Below are positions 21,600-31,425 of a stretch of 64,000 nt of DNA, piece by piece; the first letter of the stretch is position 1; each line of letters opens with the position of its first letter. The DNA comes from Macrotis lagotis (lineage: Eukaryota > Chordata > Mammalia > Peramelemorphia > Peramelidae), in NCBI RefSeq assembly GCF_037893015.1, contig NC_133658.1, positions 252,532,518 through 252,596,517 of the forward strand, given 5' to 3'. The position numbers were made by a program, and so were the translations under genes. The notes beneath the pieces were generated by a model. The model saw nothing but the letters and a program-made list of their open reading frames with translations, searched no databases and was not told the origin of the DNA.

Positions 21600-21835
21600 G
21601 TAATGAGGTAGTACAGTATATAGAACTGAACCTGGAGTCCAGGAAGACCTGAGTTCAAACTTACTAGCTGTCTGACTCTGGAAAAATCACTTAACTCTGT
21701 TTACCTTAGTTTCCTTGACTGTAAAATGGGGATAAGATCACTAACAAATATGAAATGAGACCATATTTGTAAAGTGGTTAGTCCAGTGCCTTGCATAATA
21801 AGCACTATATAAATATTATTATTATTTCTTTTCCA
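21600..21835 (+). repeat. MIR, sense
   Basis: GGTAGTACAGTATATAGAAC, GACCTGAGTTCAAACTTAC, TTAGTTTCCTTGACTGTAAAA, and the MIR 3' end CCAGTGCCTTGCATAATAAG. Confidence 0.8.
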
Positions 21836-21879
21836 GTCTTAATTACACTTCACATTCCTTAGTTACACTATCCTTCTTG

Positions 21880-22185
21880 CAAAAGGCAGCTAGATGAAGC
21901 AGTGGGTAGAGTGCCAGCCCTGAAGTCAAGAGGACTTGAGTTCAATTCTGATCTCAGATACTTATTAGCTGTGTGACCTTGGGCAAGTCACTTAATCCTG
22001 ATTACCTCACATGTCCAGTCTTCCTAATTCATATCTGGCCATTGGACCCAAATGGTTCTGGAGAAGAAAGTGAGTCTGGTGACAGCACAGCATTCCCCTC
22101 ACTCAAATCCAATTCAAATTTTTGTCATGGCTTTCCTGATACCACGGGTTGTCTTCTTTGAGAGATCAAAAGGCAAACATCATCC
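21880..22185 (+). repeat. SINE-C (tRNA-type head, distinct 3' tail)
   Basis: Head GGCAGCTAGATGAAGCAGTGG and GTGTGACCTTGGGCAAGTC as in the other SINEs, then a different body: CATATCTGGCCATTGGACCC, ACTCAAATCCAATTCAAATT, GTTGTCTTCTTTGAGAGATC. The same body recurs at 27165, 32545, 33537 (minus) and 39185, so it is a separate SINE family. Confidence 0.8.
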
Positions 22186-22450
22186 TACTGCTGTTTTCCC
22201 AAATATGACACTCTATTTCCCTATCTCCCTTTTCCAGAATTTTTCATTGTCTGTCTCTTGAAAGAGTGGGATAGAAATCATTCCCCTTTTGTTTGGTGCC
22301 TTGATTAGGTACAGACCTTTTTAAAAATTAAGTCAATTAGAACTGAGTGTGAACAGAACCTGTATCATCTCTTTGAATCAATCAAATCCATCGTATGATC
22401 AACTGGATCTCTCCCTTATTACTTTTTTTCTTCTCTAATTACTACGTCTC
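22186..22450. other. no recognised feature
   Basis: AT-rich single-copy-looking sequence. Confidence 0.35.
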
Positions 22451-22620
22451 ACATTTTTTTTTTTAGTTTTTTTTTTTTTTTTTTGCAAAGCAATGGGGTT
22501 AAGTGGCTTGCCCAAGGCCACACAGCTAGGTAATTATTAAGTGTCTGAGACTGGATTTGAACCCAGGTACTCCTGACTCCAGGGCTAGTGCTCTATCCAC
22601 TGCCCCACCTAGCCCACCCC
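22451..22620 (-). repeat. SINE-A, antisense
   Basis: Two T-runs separated by TAG, then GCAAAGCAATGGGGTTAAGT, AGGTAATTATTAAGTGTCTG and head CCACTGCCCCACCTAGC. Nearly full length and little diverged. Confidence 0.9.
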
Positions 22621-22624
22621 CCCA

Positions 22625-23115
22625 ATTACTTTGTAATGGAAGGGAGAAGATCACTCAGAATTTGGAAAGAAGAGATTTTTAAGCAACTAGATTTGAGAGA
22701 TTGGAGCCAGCATGAAGTAAAGAGAAGATTGATAAGTGGCAGAGAGAGATGTCAAGGGAAGTCCTTGGTTCTAAGGACATCCTGAAGAGGAAGAGTCAGG
22801 TTGAGTGAAGCTCCAACTTCTCCTGATGCTTATTCATCCAACAGATACAATAATATGATCTGCTACTTCATTACCCAAATATTTCCAGCAAACTGAATTT
22901 TGCTTTGACTAGAGAGTTATAAATGAAGGATTAGGCAGAAAACCAAGTCACTGTTTAAGTGTTAGGAATTTTTTTCTGAGGGAATCTGAGTTACTGTGAC
23001 TGAACTCAGAACTTTTCATTTCAAGTAAACTACCCAAGACCAAGTAGAAGGAAAGCAAATGGGTTCTAGAGACTATGATATTGCTCCAAGACTTAAGATG
23101 AGCTAGTCCTGGTTT
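22625..23115. other. no recognised feature
   Basis: A/G-rich in its first half. No open frame or repeat I can support. Confidence 0.4.
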
Positions 23116-23415
23116 CTCCTGTTTCCTGATGTTTCCCTGTCTCCCTGAGATTCCTTCAAGACTGAATTCAAAAGACACCTTCTCTGCAAGGAAGCTTTTC
23201 CTAGGCTTCCCAGCTATAAATACCTTCCCTTCTCAGACTGCTTCCATCTTTTCTGCATGTCTTTTATTTACCTAGTTACCTGTTGTCTCTCCCGTTAGAT
23301 AGAAGCTTCATAAGGGCAAGAACCTTTCTTTGTGCCCCCAGCCTTTAGCATAATATCCCCAACCCAAACCCACAGTATAGTTTTAGTAAGTGCTTGTTGA
23401 TGAACTGACCTACTA
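23116..23415 (+). repeat. L2 3' end, sense
   Basis: TTCCTTCAAGACTGAATTC, AAGGAAGCTTTTCCTAGGC, CCGTTAGATAGAAGCTTCATAA, TTTGTGCCCCCAGCCTTTAG and AGTAAGTGCTTGTTGATGAAC are the L2 ORF2 end and tail in order. Confidence 0.85.
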
Positions 23416-23569
23416 AACCTAGAATGTCCATTAGACCTGGAAGGGACTTCAGAATATGGAGCATGGTATGGTAGAGCTCATTCAATCCATTTAGGCAGGC
23501 ATTTAGTAAATACCACTAGGGAGATAAGGACAACCACGAAACAGTGATGTCAGATAGCTTACCTACCTA

Positions 23570-23800
23570 GATAAATAAGGACAATGAATAAAGCACTGGA
23601 TTTGGAGTCAGGAAAACATGAATATAAAATCCTGCCTTAGTCACTGTTCAGTTGTGTGACCATGAACAAGTCATTCTATCTCTATCTGCCTTGGTTTCCT
23701 CATCTTAAAATAGGGATAATAACAACACCTACCTCCCAGGGTTGTAGTGAGGATAAAATGAGATGATATTTGTAAAGTATTTTCTACACTATATAAATGT
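23570..23800 (+). repeat. MIR, sense
   Basis: AATAAAGCACTGGATTTGG, GTTGTGTGACCATGAACAAG, GTTTCCTCATCTTAAAATAGG, ACCTCCCAGGGTTGTAGTG and ATAAAATGAGATGATATTTG. Confidence 0.85.
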
Positions 23801-23839
23801 TAACTATAAATACAAAAGTTTGACATAGTAAAATTTCGT

Positions 23840-24243
23840 TTTAAGGGAGGAGAGGAAGGACCACCAAGTGAAGGAATCAGATAGGAACTCTTATAGGAGG
23901 CATTAGGAAGGAACAATGGGATTCCAAAGGCAGAGGTGAGGAGGGAGAACATTCCAGACATGGTAGATAGAGGTAGAATACTTTGATTGAGGAATAGCAG
24001 ATAGAGGATAGTTTGGTTGGGACAAAGAATATGTGTAGAGAAGTAATCTGTAATCAGACAGGAAATATACTTTGAGGTCATAGGGTTTTTAAATGCCTAA
24101 AAGGGTTTTACACTTGATCCTAAAGGTCATAGAGTGCCAAAGAAACTTTTTGAGCAGAGGAGTGACATCCTTAGATCTGTGCTTTCACACTATCAGATCT
24201 GAAAGGAGTCTTTCAACCATGTAGAATGTTAGTTGACAAGAAC
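23840..24243 (-). repeat. antisense L2 ORF2 remnant joined to MIR3-like sequence
   Basis: Reverse complement contains L2 ORF2 C-terminal debris (GTCTGGAATGTTCTCCCTCC; AAGCACAGATCTAAGG). At about 24190 the L2 stops and MIR3-like sequence begins (AGATCTGAAAGGAGTC, GTAGAATGTTAG). The junction segment 24069-24243 is duplicated at 25814-25987. Confidence 0.65.
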
Positions 24244-24669
24244 CTTAGAACATAGGACAATTCCAGTTAAAGTTCAGGAATCTAGAACCCAGAAGGTCAG
24301 AACTTCAAAGGACCTTAGAGTTTGGAACATGGAATGACAAGCTTCCGGGTTGCTTCATTACTGCCTCTCCCTATTGTATCTTGCACAATATACCTGTCAC
24401 CCACACTGACACAACTGCCAAAGAGGAGCAAGGAGTTTCCACATCTGCTCTACATTGAGGGGAGGCGGGAAGCAACATCACTTACCATTTCCTGCTAGGG
24501 AATGTGGGGACTCTAACTGGGCAAGAGGCAATGAGGAATTTCCTTTAAGTCAAGTTCCATCTTTCAATGCTGTCTCTTCTTCCTCTTCCTCCTTCTTTTC
24601 TTCCTCCTTGACTACTTGCCTGAAGGCTGAATAGATGGCTGGGAAGAGTAGAGGGAGGATTGTTAATTG

Positions 24670-24800
24670 TGGGACCTTGGCTGGGTCATCTCCTTCCTCT
24701 GGGTGCTAAAAATGAGGATGTATAAAATTCATAATTCTCACCTAACAAGATTGTAAGGAGAGCACTTTTTATACCTTGAATCACTGTATCAAATGGTGGT
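24670..24800 (+). repeat. MIR fragment, sense
   Basis: GGACCTTGGCTGGGTCATC and ACCTAACAAGATTGTAAGGAG. The 24345-24670 stretch to the left is repeat-poor, with a CT-rich tract at 24570-24610. Confidence 0.5.
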
Positions 24801-24844
24801 AGTAATTATTTTTAGTGATGGTAGTAGAGTTGAATCCATAATTT

Positions 24845-24997
24845 AAAATTTTTTTTATTTATTTAAGGCAATGGGGTTAAGTGACTTGCCCAAGGTCACA
24901 CAGCTAGGCAAATTAATAAGTGTCTGAGGCTGGATTTGAACTCAGGTCCTCCCAACTTCAGGGCCGGTTCTCTATCCACTGTGCTACCTAACTGCCC
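24845..24997 (-). repeat. SINE-A with perfect 14-bp target-site duplication
   Basis: Antisense copy, T-rich end, GGCAATGGGGTTAAGTGAC, head CCACTGTGCTACCTAACTG. TGAATCCATAATTT occurs exactly at 24831-24844 and 24998-25011. A recent insertion by the standards of this window. Confidence 0.95.
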
Positions 24998-25017
24998 TGA
25001 ATCCATAATTTTTTTGA

Positions 25018-25180
25018 GGTGGAAAGAGGACTGACTTTGGGATCAAAAAACCCTAGCTTGGTTACTTATTATTTTGGATGAGTCTCTCCCTGATCTGAGT
25101 TTCAATTTCCTTATATGCAAAATCAGGGCTCTGGGATGGATGCTTTCCAAAGTCTCCATCTTTTAATTCTGAGACACTGT
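25018..25180 (+). repeat. MIR, sense
   Basis: GGTGGAAAGAGGACTGAC, GTTTCAATTTCCTTATATGC and a MIR-like end at CCATCTTTTAATTCTGAGAC. Confidence 0.6.
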
Positions 25181-25439
25181 GACTCTTTGAAAGGGTCCAT
25201 TAGTAGAAATACTAGGAAAAACTTAAGATTGTCCCAAGAGATTGGTCCTTTTCTCCCTGGGGTAAGACATCAAAAAGGCCATATTAGAATGAACTTCCCT
25301 GTTCTATAGTTGGGAATCTGGGTCCAAGAAAGAGCAGGATTTTTGTTTGTTTTGCTTCAGGTCCCACCATTTATTTAGAGTATGCTGGATAGGGTACCTG
25401 GGCATCTTGGCTTGGGAAGATAAATAACAGTTCAGAGGA

Positions 25440-25590
25440 TCTAGGCCACAAAAGGTCTTTCTTGATCTTTATTTTGTCCAGTGTCATTTCTTGCTCCTCT
25501 TCCTTTGTTCAAGTGGTCTCCAACACCTGGAATGTGTTCTCCCCTCTTATCTCCCTAAATTGTGCTGTTTTCCTCAGAAAAGAATCATTT
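25440..25590 (+). repeat. L2 fragment, sense
   Basis: TCCAACACCTGGAATGTGTTC, CCCTCTTATCTCCC and TTTTCCTCAGAAAAGAATC resemble the end of L2 ORF2. Confidence 0.5.
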
Positions 25591-25595
25591 ACATA

Positions 25596-26045
25596 ACACA
25601 GTAGACAGTGGCTCGGTGGATAGAGCACTGAAACTGTCCTCAGGAAGACCTGAGTACAAATTTGAACTCAGTTCCTCCTGACTCTTGGGCTAGTGCTCCA
25701 TTTACTGTGCCACCTAGCTGCCCCAAATTTGACCTCCAACACTCACTAGCTATAAGACCCTGGGCTAGTCACTTAACCTCTGTTTGCCTTAATCCACTAG
25801 AGTCAAGAAGTATAGTTTGAAGTCAGAGGGGCTTTAAATGCCAAAAAGGGTTTTACATTTTATCCTACAGGTCATAGGGAGCCAAAGAATCTTTTTGAGT
25901 AGAGGAGTGACATCGTCAGATCAGTGCTTTCACACTATCAGATCTGAAAGGAGTCCTCAACCAAGTAGAATGTTAGCTGGCAAGAACTCCAGTATCTTTG
26001 CCAAGAAAACCCCAAATGGGGTCATGAAGACATGACCAAAAAAGA
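25596..26045 (+). repeat. mosaic SINE-B with two foreign inserts
   Basis: Sense SINE-B pieces are 25596-25665, 25733-25797 and 25987-26045. Between the first two lies an antisense SINE head (25666-25723) flanked by CAAATTTGA on both sides (25657-25665, 25724-25732). Between the last two lies a 174-bp copy of the L2/MIR3-like junction from 24069-24243 (here 25814-25987), replacing the SINE's middle. Confidence 0.75.
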
Positions 26046-26049
26046 AAAT

Positions 26050-26225
26050 ATACTTCTCTGGATTCAGTTCCAGCTCTGTCATTTACTATGTGGGTAACTC
26101 AGGGAAGGTCATTTAATCCTCTTGGCTTCAATTTCTTCATCTTTAAAATGAGGGCATTGGGCTGGGTGGCCTCTACTGTTCTTTCCAGCCCAAATCTTTG
26201 AACCCATGTTCCTATATTGTATTCC
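26050..26225 (+). repeat. MIR, sense
   Basis: AGCTCTGTCATTTACTATGTG, GGCTTCAATTTCTTCATC, AAATGAGGGCATTGGGCTG and a CTTTCCAGCCC end. Confidence 0.75.
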
Positions 26226-26299
26226 ATGAATAAGAGTGATGATCATTGTTATACAAATACTTAGACTGGAACTCCCTATGGATAATGGTGGTCAGGGAC

Positions 26300-26720
26300 A
26301 TGGAGTCATTAATAGTCAATGAATTATTGTTCATTGTGCGTCTTCTTTGTGTCTACTCTGTCTAGTTCTGAGGATATATAAAAAAAAGACAAAGGGAAGT
26401 CCTTGATCTCAAGGAACTCACAATCTTAAGAGGGAAGTACAGTACTTGTAAAGAGGATGAGAGGAAGTAGTGGTATTGCCAGCATGGGGCATGAAGTACA
26501 AAGGATAGTCAGGATAAGAAATGATGAGATGTCTTCCCTAGAAGTCCCCTGAAATGGAAGGTCTGGGAGAAGCTGTCCAATGTCCACCCTTTGCCCTTTG
26601 TTGAGGGTGAAGTCCCAGAGGCAAAAGGTGCTGGTGAGATGTATCAGAGCTGATGTGTTCTTGAAGAATGAATAATGAAGTCAAGGAGTATGGGTGGGTG
26701 GGAAATCCTCTAGAAGGGTC
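26300..26720 (-). repeat. antisense L2 3' end, diverged
   Basis: TCAAGGAACTCACAATCTTAAG after AAAGACAAAGGGAAGTCC matches the reverse complement of the L2 tail. The rest to 26720 is consistent but too decayed to be certain. Confidence 0.5.
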
Positions 26721-26779
26721 AGGACATAAACAAGGGCTTGAAGCACAAATAGAGTCAAATTGGCGTAAGGTCAATAATT

Positions 26780-27150
26780 CTAAACTATGAGTTACATGAC
26801 CTGGGTTCTGATTCCTGGTTCTATTACTAGTCAGTTATACATCCTTGATCAGGTCCCTTTTATTTTCAGGACCCTATTTGCTCCTCTGTAAGCAGAGTGG
26901 GTTGCACCAGATGTTCCTTAAAGTCCCTTCCAGGATTAATATAAAATATTAATATTTTATATTAATCCTTATATATTTCTAGCTCTGACATTCTATAGTT
27001 TATGTTTGAAGACTTCTTCTAGCTCTGATTTTCTATGTTCTGTATTCTAAAGGCTCCTTTTATTTTGATCATTCTACATTTTGTATTCTGGGTCCTTTTC
27101 CAATTTAGATATTTTATATTCTGAGGTGTTTCCTAACTCTCAAGAAACTG
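26780..27150 (+). repeat. MIR, sense, containing a palindrome
   Basis: MIR order: GGTTCTATTACTAGTCAG, CTCCTCTGTAAGCAGAG, AAAGTCCCTTCCAGG, then (after the palindrome) TAGCTCTGACATTCTATAG. Two further MIR-tail-like copies (CTTCTAGCTCTGATTTTCTATG) follow at 27010-27130. Confidence 0.7.
26932..26969. repeat. 38-bp perfect palindrome
   Basis: Arms 26932-26950 and 26951-26969 are exact reverse complements with no spacer; the left arm begins AGGATTAATATAAAATATT. It lies where a MIR tail would read 'TTCCAG-CTCTGA', so it interrupts the repeat. Confidence 0.95.
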
Positions 27151-27164
27151 TACCATATTCATCA

Positions 27165-27372
27165 GCCATATCCACCTAGGCAAATGGGCTAAATCAGGAT
27201 GAGGTTAACGGAGGGAATTCAAACTCATGTCTTGCCACTGGACACTTTGATGACTCTGAAAAAGAGAATGGGGCTGATGACTTTGTTCACCTTTCCCTAA
27301 ATTAAATTCAATTCACTCCCAAGTCAGGACACTTAGTCTTCTTTGAAAACAAAGGATGAACAACAACAACTG
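27165..27372 (+). repeat. SINE-C-type 3' end with a composite 5' part
   Basis: GGCTAAATCAGGATGAGGTTA, then GCCACTGGACACTTTGATGA, TCAATTCACTCCCAAGTC, CTTAGTCTTCTTTGAAAACA and AAGGATGAACAACAACAAC. The same pair of modules recurs at 32250-32738. Confidence 0.7.
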
Positions 27373-27580
27373 TTTGGAGCATGAATTGACCTTGGAGTCA
27401 AAGGATAAGGTTTCAAATCCAGCTTTTGATGTTTATTATCTTGGGGAGGTCAAGTCATAACCTCCCTGGACTTAGGTTCCTAATCTATTTTTTTCAAATG
27501 AAGCAATTGAGGTAGATGGTCTCTAAGATTCCTTCTAGCTCTAAATTTTTGTGATCATGATTCTGTGATTCTGATTCAAG
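27373..27580 (+). repeat. MIR, sense
   Basis: TTGACCTTGGAGTCAAAGGA, CAAATCCAGCTTTTGATG, ACTTAGGTTCCTAATC and the tail TTCCTTCTAGCTCTAAATTT. Confidence 0.75.
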
Positions 27581-28110
27581 AGTATGATTTGATAAGGCAG
27601 AGAATTAGGAAGAAAGAAAGAGTAAGTGATGTTTATATGGGTTAAAGGACCTGAAGAAGGGAATCTGCTAAGTGTGTGTGTTGGGGGTTGGTCATTGAGA
27701 ACCAGTCTGACTTGGATGGAAGGTCTACATATGGAAATTATTTATAGTTGATTCCAACCCCTGACATTTCTGTTTCTTCCTGTCACCTCCCAGTTCTAAC
27801 TCATTCTCCTGGTATTCCCCAGCTGAGTCCCAGGACCAAAGTTTGGCAGAACTTGGACAGTTTCAGTAAAGCTAGGTGAACACCCAGTTGCCTTCCCCAC
27901 CTTTCTCCTACCTGAATGCTCTTTTCTGGGAAAATCCCTGTGTGGGAGCCCAAAGCCCTGGGCACTACCAGGGAGACAGATGAGGGCATTTTCCAAGTAG
28001 CTGATGCAGAGGTATGGCCAGGTCCTCTACAATCATCAGACAAGGAGAAAGCAGGGTTCCTCCCACTCCTGTCCATCAGGCACAGTGGGGAGAGGGGCTC
28101 TCAGAAAAGA
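27581..28110. other. repeat-poor sequence, nothing recognised
   Basis: Contains overlapping open frames on both strands, including the start of a 189-codon plus frame (27916-28485). Its second half is repeat-derived, so the frame is not credible as a gene. Confidence 0.4.
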
Positions 28111-28580
28111 ATCTTAAAAGGTCAGAGCCATTACAGAAAATATAAAATGTGTGATCTGAAAGCAACCTTAGGACACAGAATGTCAAAGTTGAAAGAAAAC
28201 TCAGATACAAAAATCAGACACAAAATCTGCTTGAAAGGAACTTTAAAGATCATCATGCCCAACTCTCATCTTTATTTAATTTTTAAAATTCAATTTTATA
28301 ATTTTTCAATGAACAAAAATAAATTTTCTCTTCCTTCCTCCTTCACTTTTCTACTGGAAAACAAAACTCTTGTGGCACATTTGCACAGACAAACCAAACA
28401 AATCTTGCAATATGTTCATCAGTTTCTTATATCCTTCTTTGCTGTTTGCCTTTACAATGTTACAACTCCTTTCTTTTACAGATGAGAAGACTTGGGTATA
28501 GGGATGAAGAGCCTTGTCAAGGTCACCCTGGGAATGAGTGGTATATTTTAGGACTTGAATCCAGGTCTCCTTCCATCATA
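28110..28580 (+). repeat. MIR3-like repeat split by an antisense L1 piece
   Basis: 28150-28268 reads GAATGTCAAAGTTGAAAGAA and TTTAAAGATCATCATGCCC. It resumes at 28475 with TTTTACAGATGAGAAGACTTG and ends TGAATCCAGGTCTCCTTCC. The interruption 28270-28474 (ATTTTTCAATGAACAAAAATA, CAATATGTTCATCAGTTTC) resembles antisense L1 3' UTR. Confidence 0.6.
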
Positions 28581-28589
28581 CCATAGCTG

Positions 28590-28970
28590 AAGCTGAGAAG
28601 TGAAGGTGGGGGTAAGGGTGAGAAGTGGGACAGGAACAAAGAATCTGACCATAGGACCCAGCTAAGAGAGGGGTCTCCCTACAGAGTCCAACACCACCCT
28701 CCCAATCCCACCCCCATCCAAATGGCTTCCTGCCCCTTTGGTTGGGAGGCTGTATTGCCAGCCACTTGTGAACTCCAAAATGCTCTCATTGACACTTAGG
28801 TGGGGAGACCAGCCTGGCTCCATGGGGGCCTCATTGACTGATAGTTTAAGCTCCAGGATCCATTGGGCCTCCCATTGCTCACCCCTCACTGCTTGGGGGC
28901 CCCAGGTCAGGTGGGGAAGGAATAAGGAAGCAAAGACATGACAGAGATTGTGTGAAGTCATGAAATGTCC
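28590..28970. other. GC-rich single-copy block
   Basis: Repeat-free between repeats, balanced composition. Overlapping open frames on both strands without motifs. Could be a conserved non-coding element; nothing in it decides. A short (GA)n follows at 28977-28991. Confidence 0.3.
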
Positions 28971-29019
28971 CCTAGAGAGAGAGAGAGAGAGCCCAGAGAG
29001 GAGACCTAAGGCCCCTTCA

Positions 29020-29100
29020 TCTTTGTCATTGTGCCTTCAGTATCTAGCATAGGGTTGGACATACAGCCAGCACTTAATAATCACTTATTGTAGAACCTGG
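29020..29100 (+). repeat. L2 tail fragment, sense
   Basis: ATCTTTGTCATTGTGCCTTC, AGTATCTAGCATAGGG and CCAGCACTTAATAATCAC match the last part of L2. Confidence 0.65.
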
Positions 29101-29189
29101 GACAAGTCACTTGTGGGAAGGATTTCAATCAAGGTGAGGTACAGCAAGAGACTTGGATTACAGTAATATTTCTGTCCAATAAGAAGGAA

Positions 29190-29420
29190 AAACCTAATAG
29201 TTAAACCTATTTAAAGGAAATGTAGCTTAGCATAGGGAAAAGAGTTCTGGATTTGGAGTGGGGGGGTTGAACTCAAATTCTGCCCCTGTTATTATTACCC
29301 ATATTATTAGAGCAAATCATTTAATGGATGGACATCCATGTCTATCTATAAAATGAGAGGTTGGCCCAGGTGTTTTGTAGGGTTCTTTCAAGTTCTCCAT
29401 CTGTGGTTCTGTGAAAAGTG
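29190..29420 (+). repeat. MIR, sense
   Basis: GCTTAGCATAGGGAAAAGAG, ATTTGGAGTGGGG, CTATAAAATGAGAGGTTGG and TCTTTCAAGTTCTCCATCTG. Confidence 0.65.
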
Positions 29421-29684
29421 AAATAGCTTGTCTTGGTAGGAAGTAAGAAGCCTCACTAGAGGTGTTCACACTAAGACTGAAAAGTTTAATGAGATGACCC
29501 TTAAACTCCTTCTTTGAGATCCTAACCTATTCTCTTGGAGAGTGGACAATAGGCTGATCCAGGTATAAGAAAAATATAGGGGAAAATGTTTATTGGTTTA
29601 ATACCTTGGGAAACATTTTTAAAATTCACATTTTTTAAAGGGTGGCAAGGGGAAGGTAGGAAGGCAGAATTAAGACAGGGAAAG

Positions 29685-29800
29685 CATTCTTTTTTAATTC
29701 TTATAAATATTTTATTTATATTTCCAACTACATACAATGGTAGCCTTTACCAATCATTTGTTGCAAGGAAAAACATCCCTTCTAGGAGATAAAGGTGAAA
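29685..29800 (-). repeat. antisense L1-like fragment
   Basis: TTTTTTAATTCTTATAAATA, TTTATATTTCCAACTACATAC and AATCATTTGTTGCAAGG. Weak but in the usual order for an antisense L1 3' end. 29420-29685 is unassigned. Confidence 0.4.
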
Positions 29801-30049
29801 TATAGGAATTAGGATCCAGGAAAAGGGACCTACTCTCTTACCTGAGCCATTTATTTGTCCTGTCCTGGAACAGAGGGAATTGAGAGGGTGTGGGAGATGG
29901 AACCTGCCCTTTGGGTTCTTTTCTGGAAGGCAGAAATCAATAGGAGCCTAAGTCCCAAATATTGACCCTGTGGACTTGCTCCTGGCAACCAGACCCAGCT
30001 CAAGCTCTTGGTGACTCAGCTCTTACTGACCCTCTGCCTTCTTGGATCA
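29801..30049. other. single-copy block with an AP-1/MARE-type site
   Basis: Repeat-free, contains GTGACTCAGC at 30011-30020. Otherwise nothing decisive. Confidence 0.3.
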
Positions 30050-30200
30050 GAGCTCATAACATTTAAAACTGGAAGAGACATTGGTCATCATCAGGTTCAA
30101 CCTCCTTAATTCACAGGAGATCATATAGCTTGGTTTAGGTTGCATGGAGTTGTGAGTTGCTAAATCAGGATTCAAACCCAAGTCTACTGGGACTCAAGTT
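30050..30200 (+). repeat. ancient MIR3-like repeat
   Basis: ACATTTAAAACTGGAAGAGAC, CATCATCAGGTTCAACCTCC and TCAAACCCAAGTCTACTGGG. Confidence 0.65.
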
Positions 30201-30219
30201 TCTCCCCTCTCAAAAAGAT

Positions 30220-30735
30220 CCCATCTGTGTAATAATGTTTATAGAAGGTCTTTCCATAGTAGCAAAAGACTGGTAATAAGGGAGAGAATGTTCCTCAGTT
30301 GGGGAATGATTGAACAAAGTAGGACATCTGAATGTAATGAAATCTATAAGATAGGAGGAAAAGGAAGGTCCCAGGGAAACCTAGGGAGGCTTGTAGTAAA
30401 TAATGCAGAGTGAAGTGAGCAGAACCAAGAAAACAATTTCTAAAACAACATTGTGAAAATGAACAACTTTGAATGACATGAAAACTCTGATCATTGCAAT
30501 GACCATTGATGATTCTCAAGGATTGTTGATGAAGTATCCTACCCACTTCTTGAAAGAGAAGTGACAGCCTTAAGATTCAGGATAAGACAAATATTTCCTG
30601 TCATGACCAATACAGAAATTCATTTTGCTTGTCTATGCAAATGAGTTACAAGGGTTTTTTTCCCCCCAGTGGGTTTAGAGGAAGGAGAGTGAGAGAGAAA
30701 ATGAATGCTTGTTAATTAAAAAAATTTTTTTTTTT
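30220..30735 (+). repeat. L1 3' UTR, sense, to the A-rich end
   Basis: AATAATGTTTATAGAAGG, CAGTTGGGGAATGATTGAAC, GTGAAGTGAGCAGAACCAAG, CATTGTGAAAATGAACAAC, then TTTTTTCCCCCCAGTGGG and TGCTTGTTAATTAAAAAAA at the 3' end. This is the best-preserved sense L1 3' end here. Confidence 0.75.
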
Positions 30736-30736
30736 A

Positions 30737-31425
30737 AAGTTAGGTCCCTTTCAACCTATTGTCAATATTTGTCAAATATGGCTGACCACACCACTACTCA
30801 ATAAACTCTAATTGTTTCCTTCAAATGAGATATTATTTTTAAATCTCTTAGTTTTGTGTCTGCAGTACAGTAGATCCTTATTCCCACCTTCTTGACTCAA
30901 GGGTCAGATCTATGCTCCTGTACTTGCCTTTTAAAGTTCTTCACAAACTGACCTCAATTTGCCTTTCCTTTCCTTTCTTATACATTACTCAACTTTCTGT
31001 GGCTATGACTCAATCAAACTGATCCTCTTGCCATTCCTCATGTACAATATCTGCTTCTTCATACTCTAGATCCCATCTCCAAACTTTCAAAAGAACTTTC
31101 TTCTAGGCCTAGAAAACCTTCCCACCTCACCTCAGCTTCTTAGAATCTTTCCTTCAAAATTATGTTCTTGTCACTTTCTCCTGAAGGACTTTTCTTTTCT
31201 CCACAGCTGCTAGTGTCTTCCCCTCCATAATTTAACCAGTATTTATTTTGACTATATATTACATGTATTTATTGATGTACATATTGCCTCTTCTCTTAGA
31301 GTATAAGCTCCTTGATAGAAGGAACTGCTTCATCTTTATCTTTGTATCCTCAGTACCCATCATAGGGTCTGATATATAATAGGCTGAATTAATAAATGTT
31401 TGCTGATTGGTTGATTCTGACTTCA
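30737..31425 (+). repeat. L2 3' half, sense
   Basis: ACTCAATAAACTCTAATTG, TTCACAAACTGACCTCAATT, ATTCCTCATGTACAATATC, TGTACATATTGCCTCTTCTC, GAGTATAAGCTCCTTGATAG and AATAAATGTTTGCTGATTGG in L2 order. It directly follows the L1 A-tail. Coding frame lost. Confidence 0.85.

Larger units (their letters stand above)
20430..21890 (+). repeat. L2 ORF2 remnant with reverse-transcriptase motif
   Basis: Sense LINE-2 coding debris. At 20719-20755 the frame reads LYTDDSWIYIS, matching the YADD-box region (LYADDTQIYIS type) of L2/CR1 reverse transcriptase. Downstream parts are CAGTGGCTCCCTATTGCCTCC at 21501-21535 and TTTAAAGCTCTTTTTAAGATGG. Split by an antisense L2 3' end plus SINE-A (20945-21290) and by a MIR (21600-21835). 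Many stops and indels; inactive. Confidence 0.8.

Noticed and set aside
27916..28485. 189-codon open frame, the longest in the window
   Set aside because: Its second half is made of MIR3-like and antisense L1 sequence, it has no domain, and its start has no supporting context.
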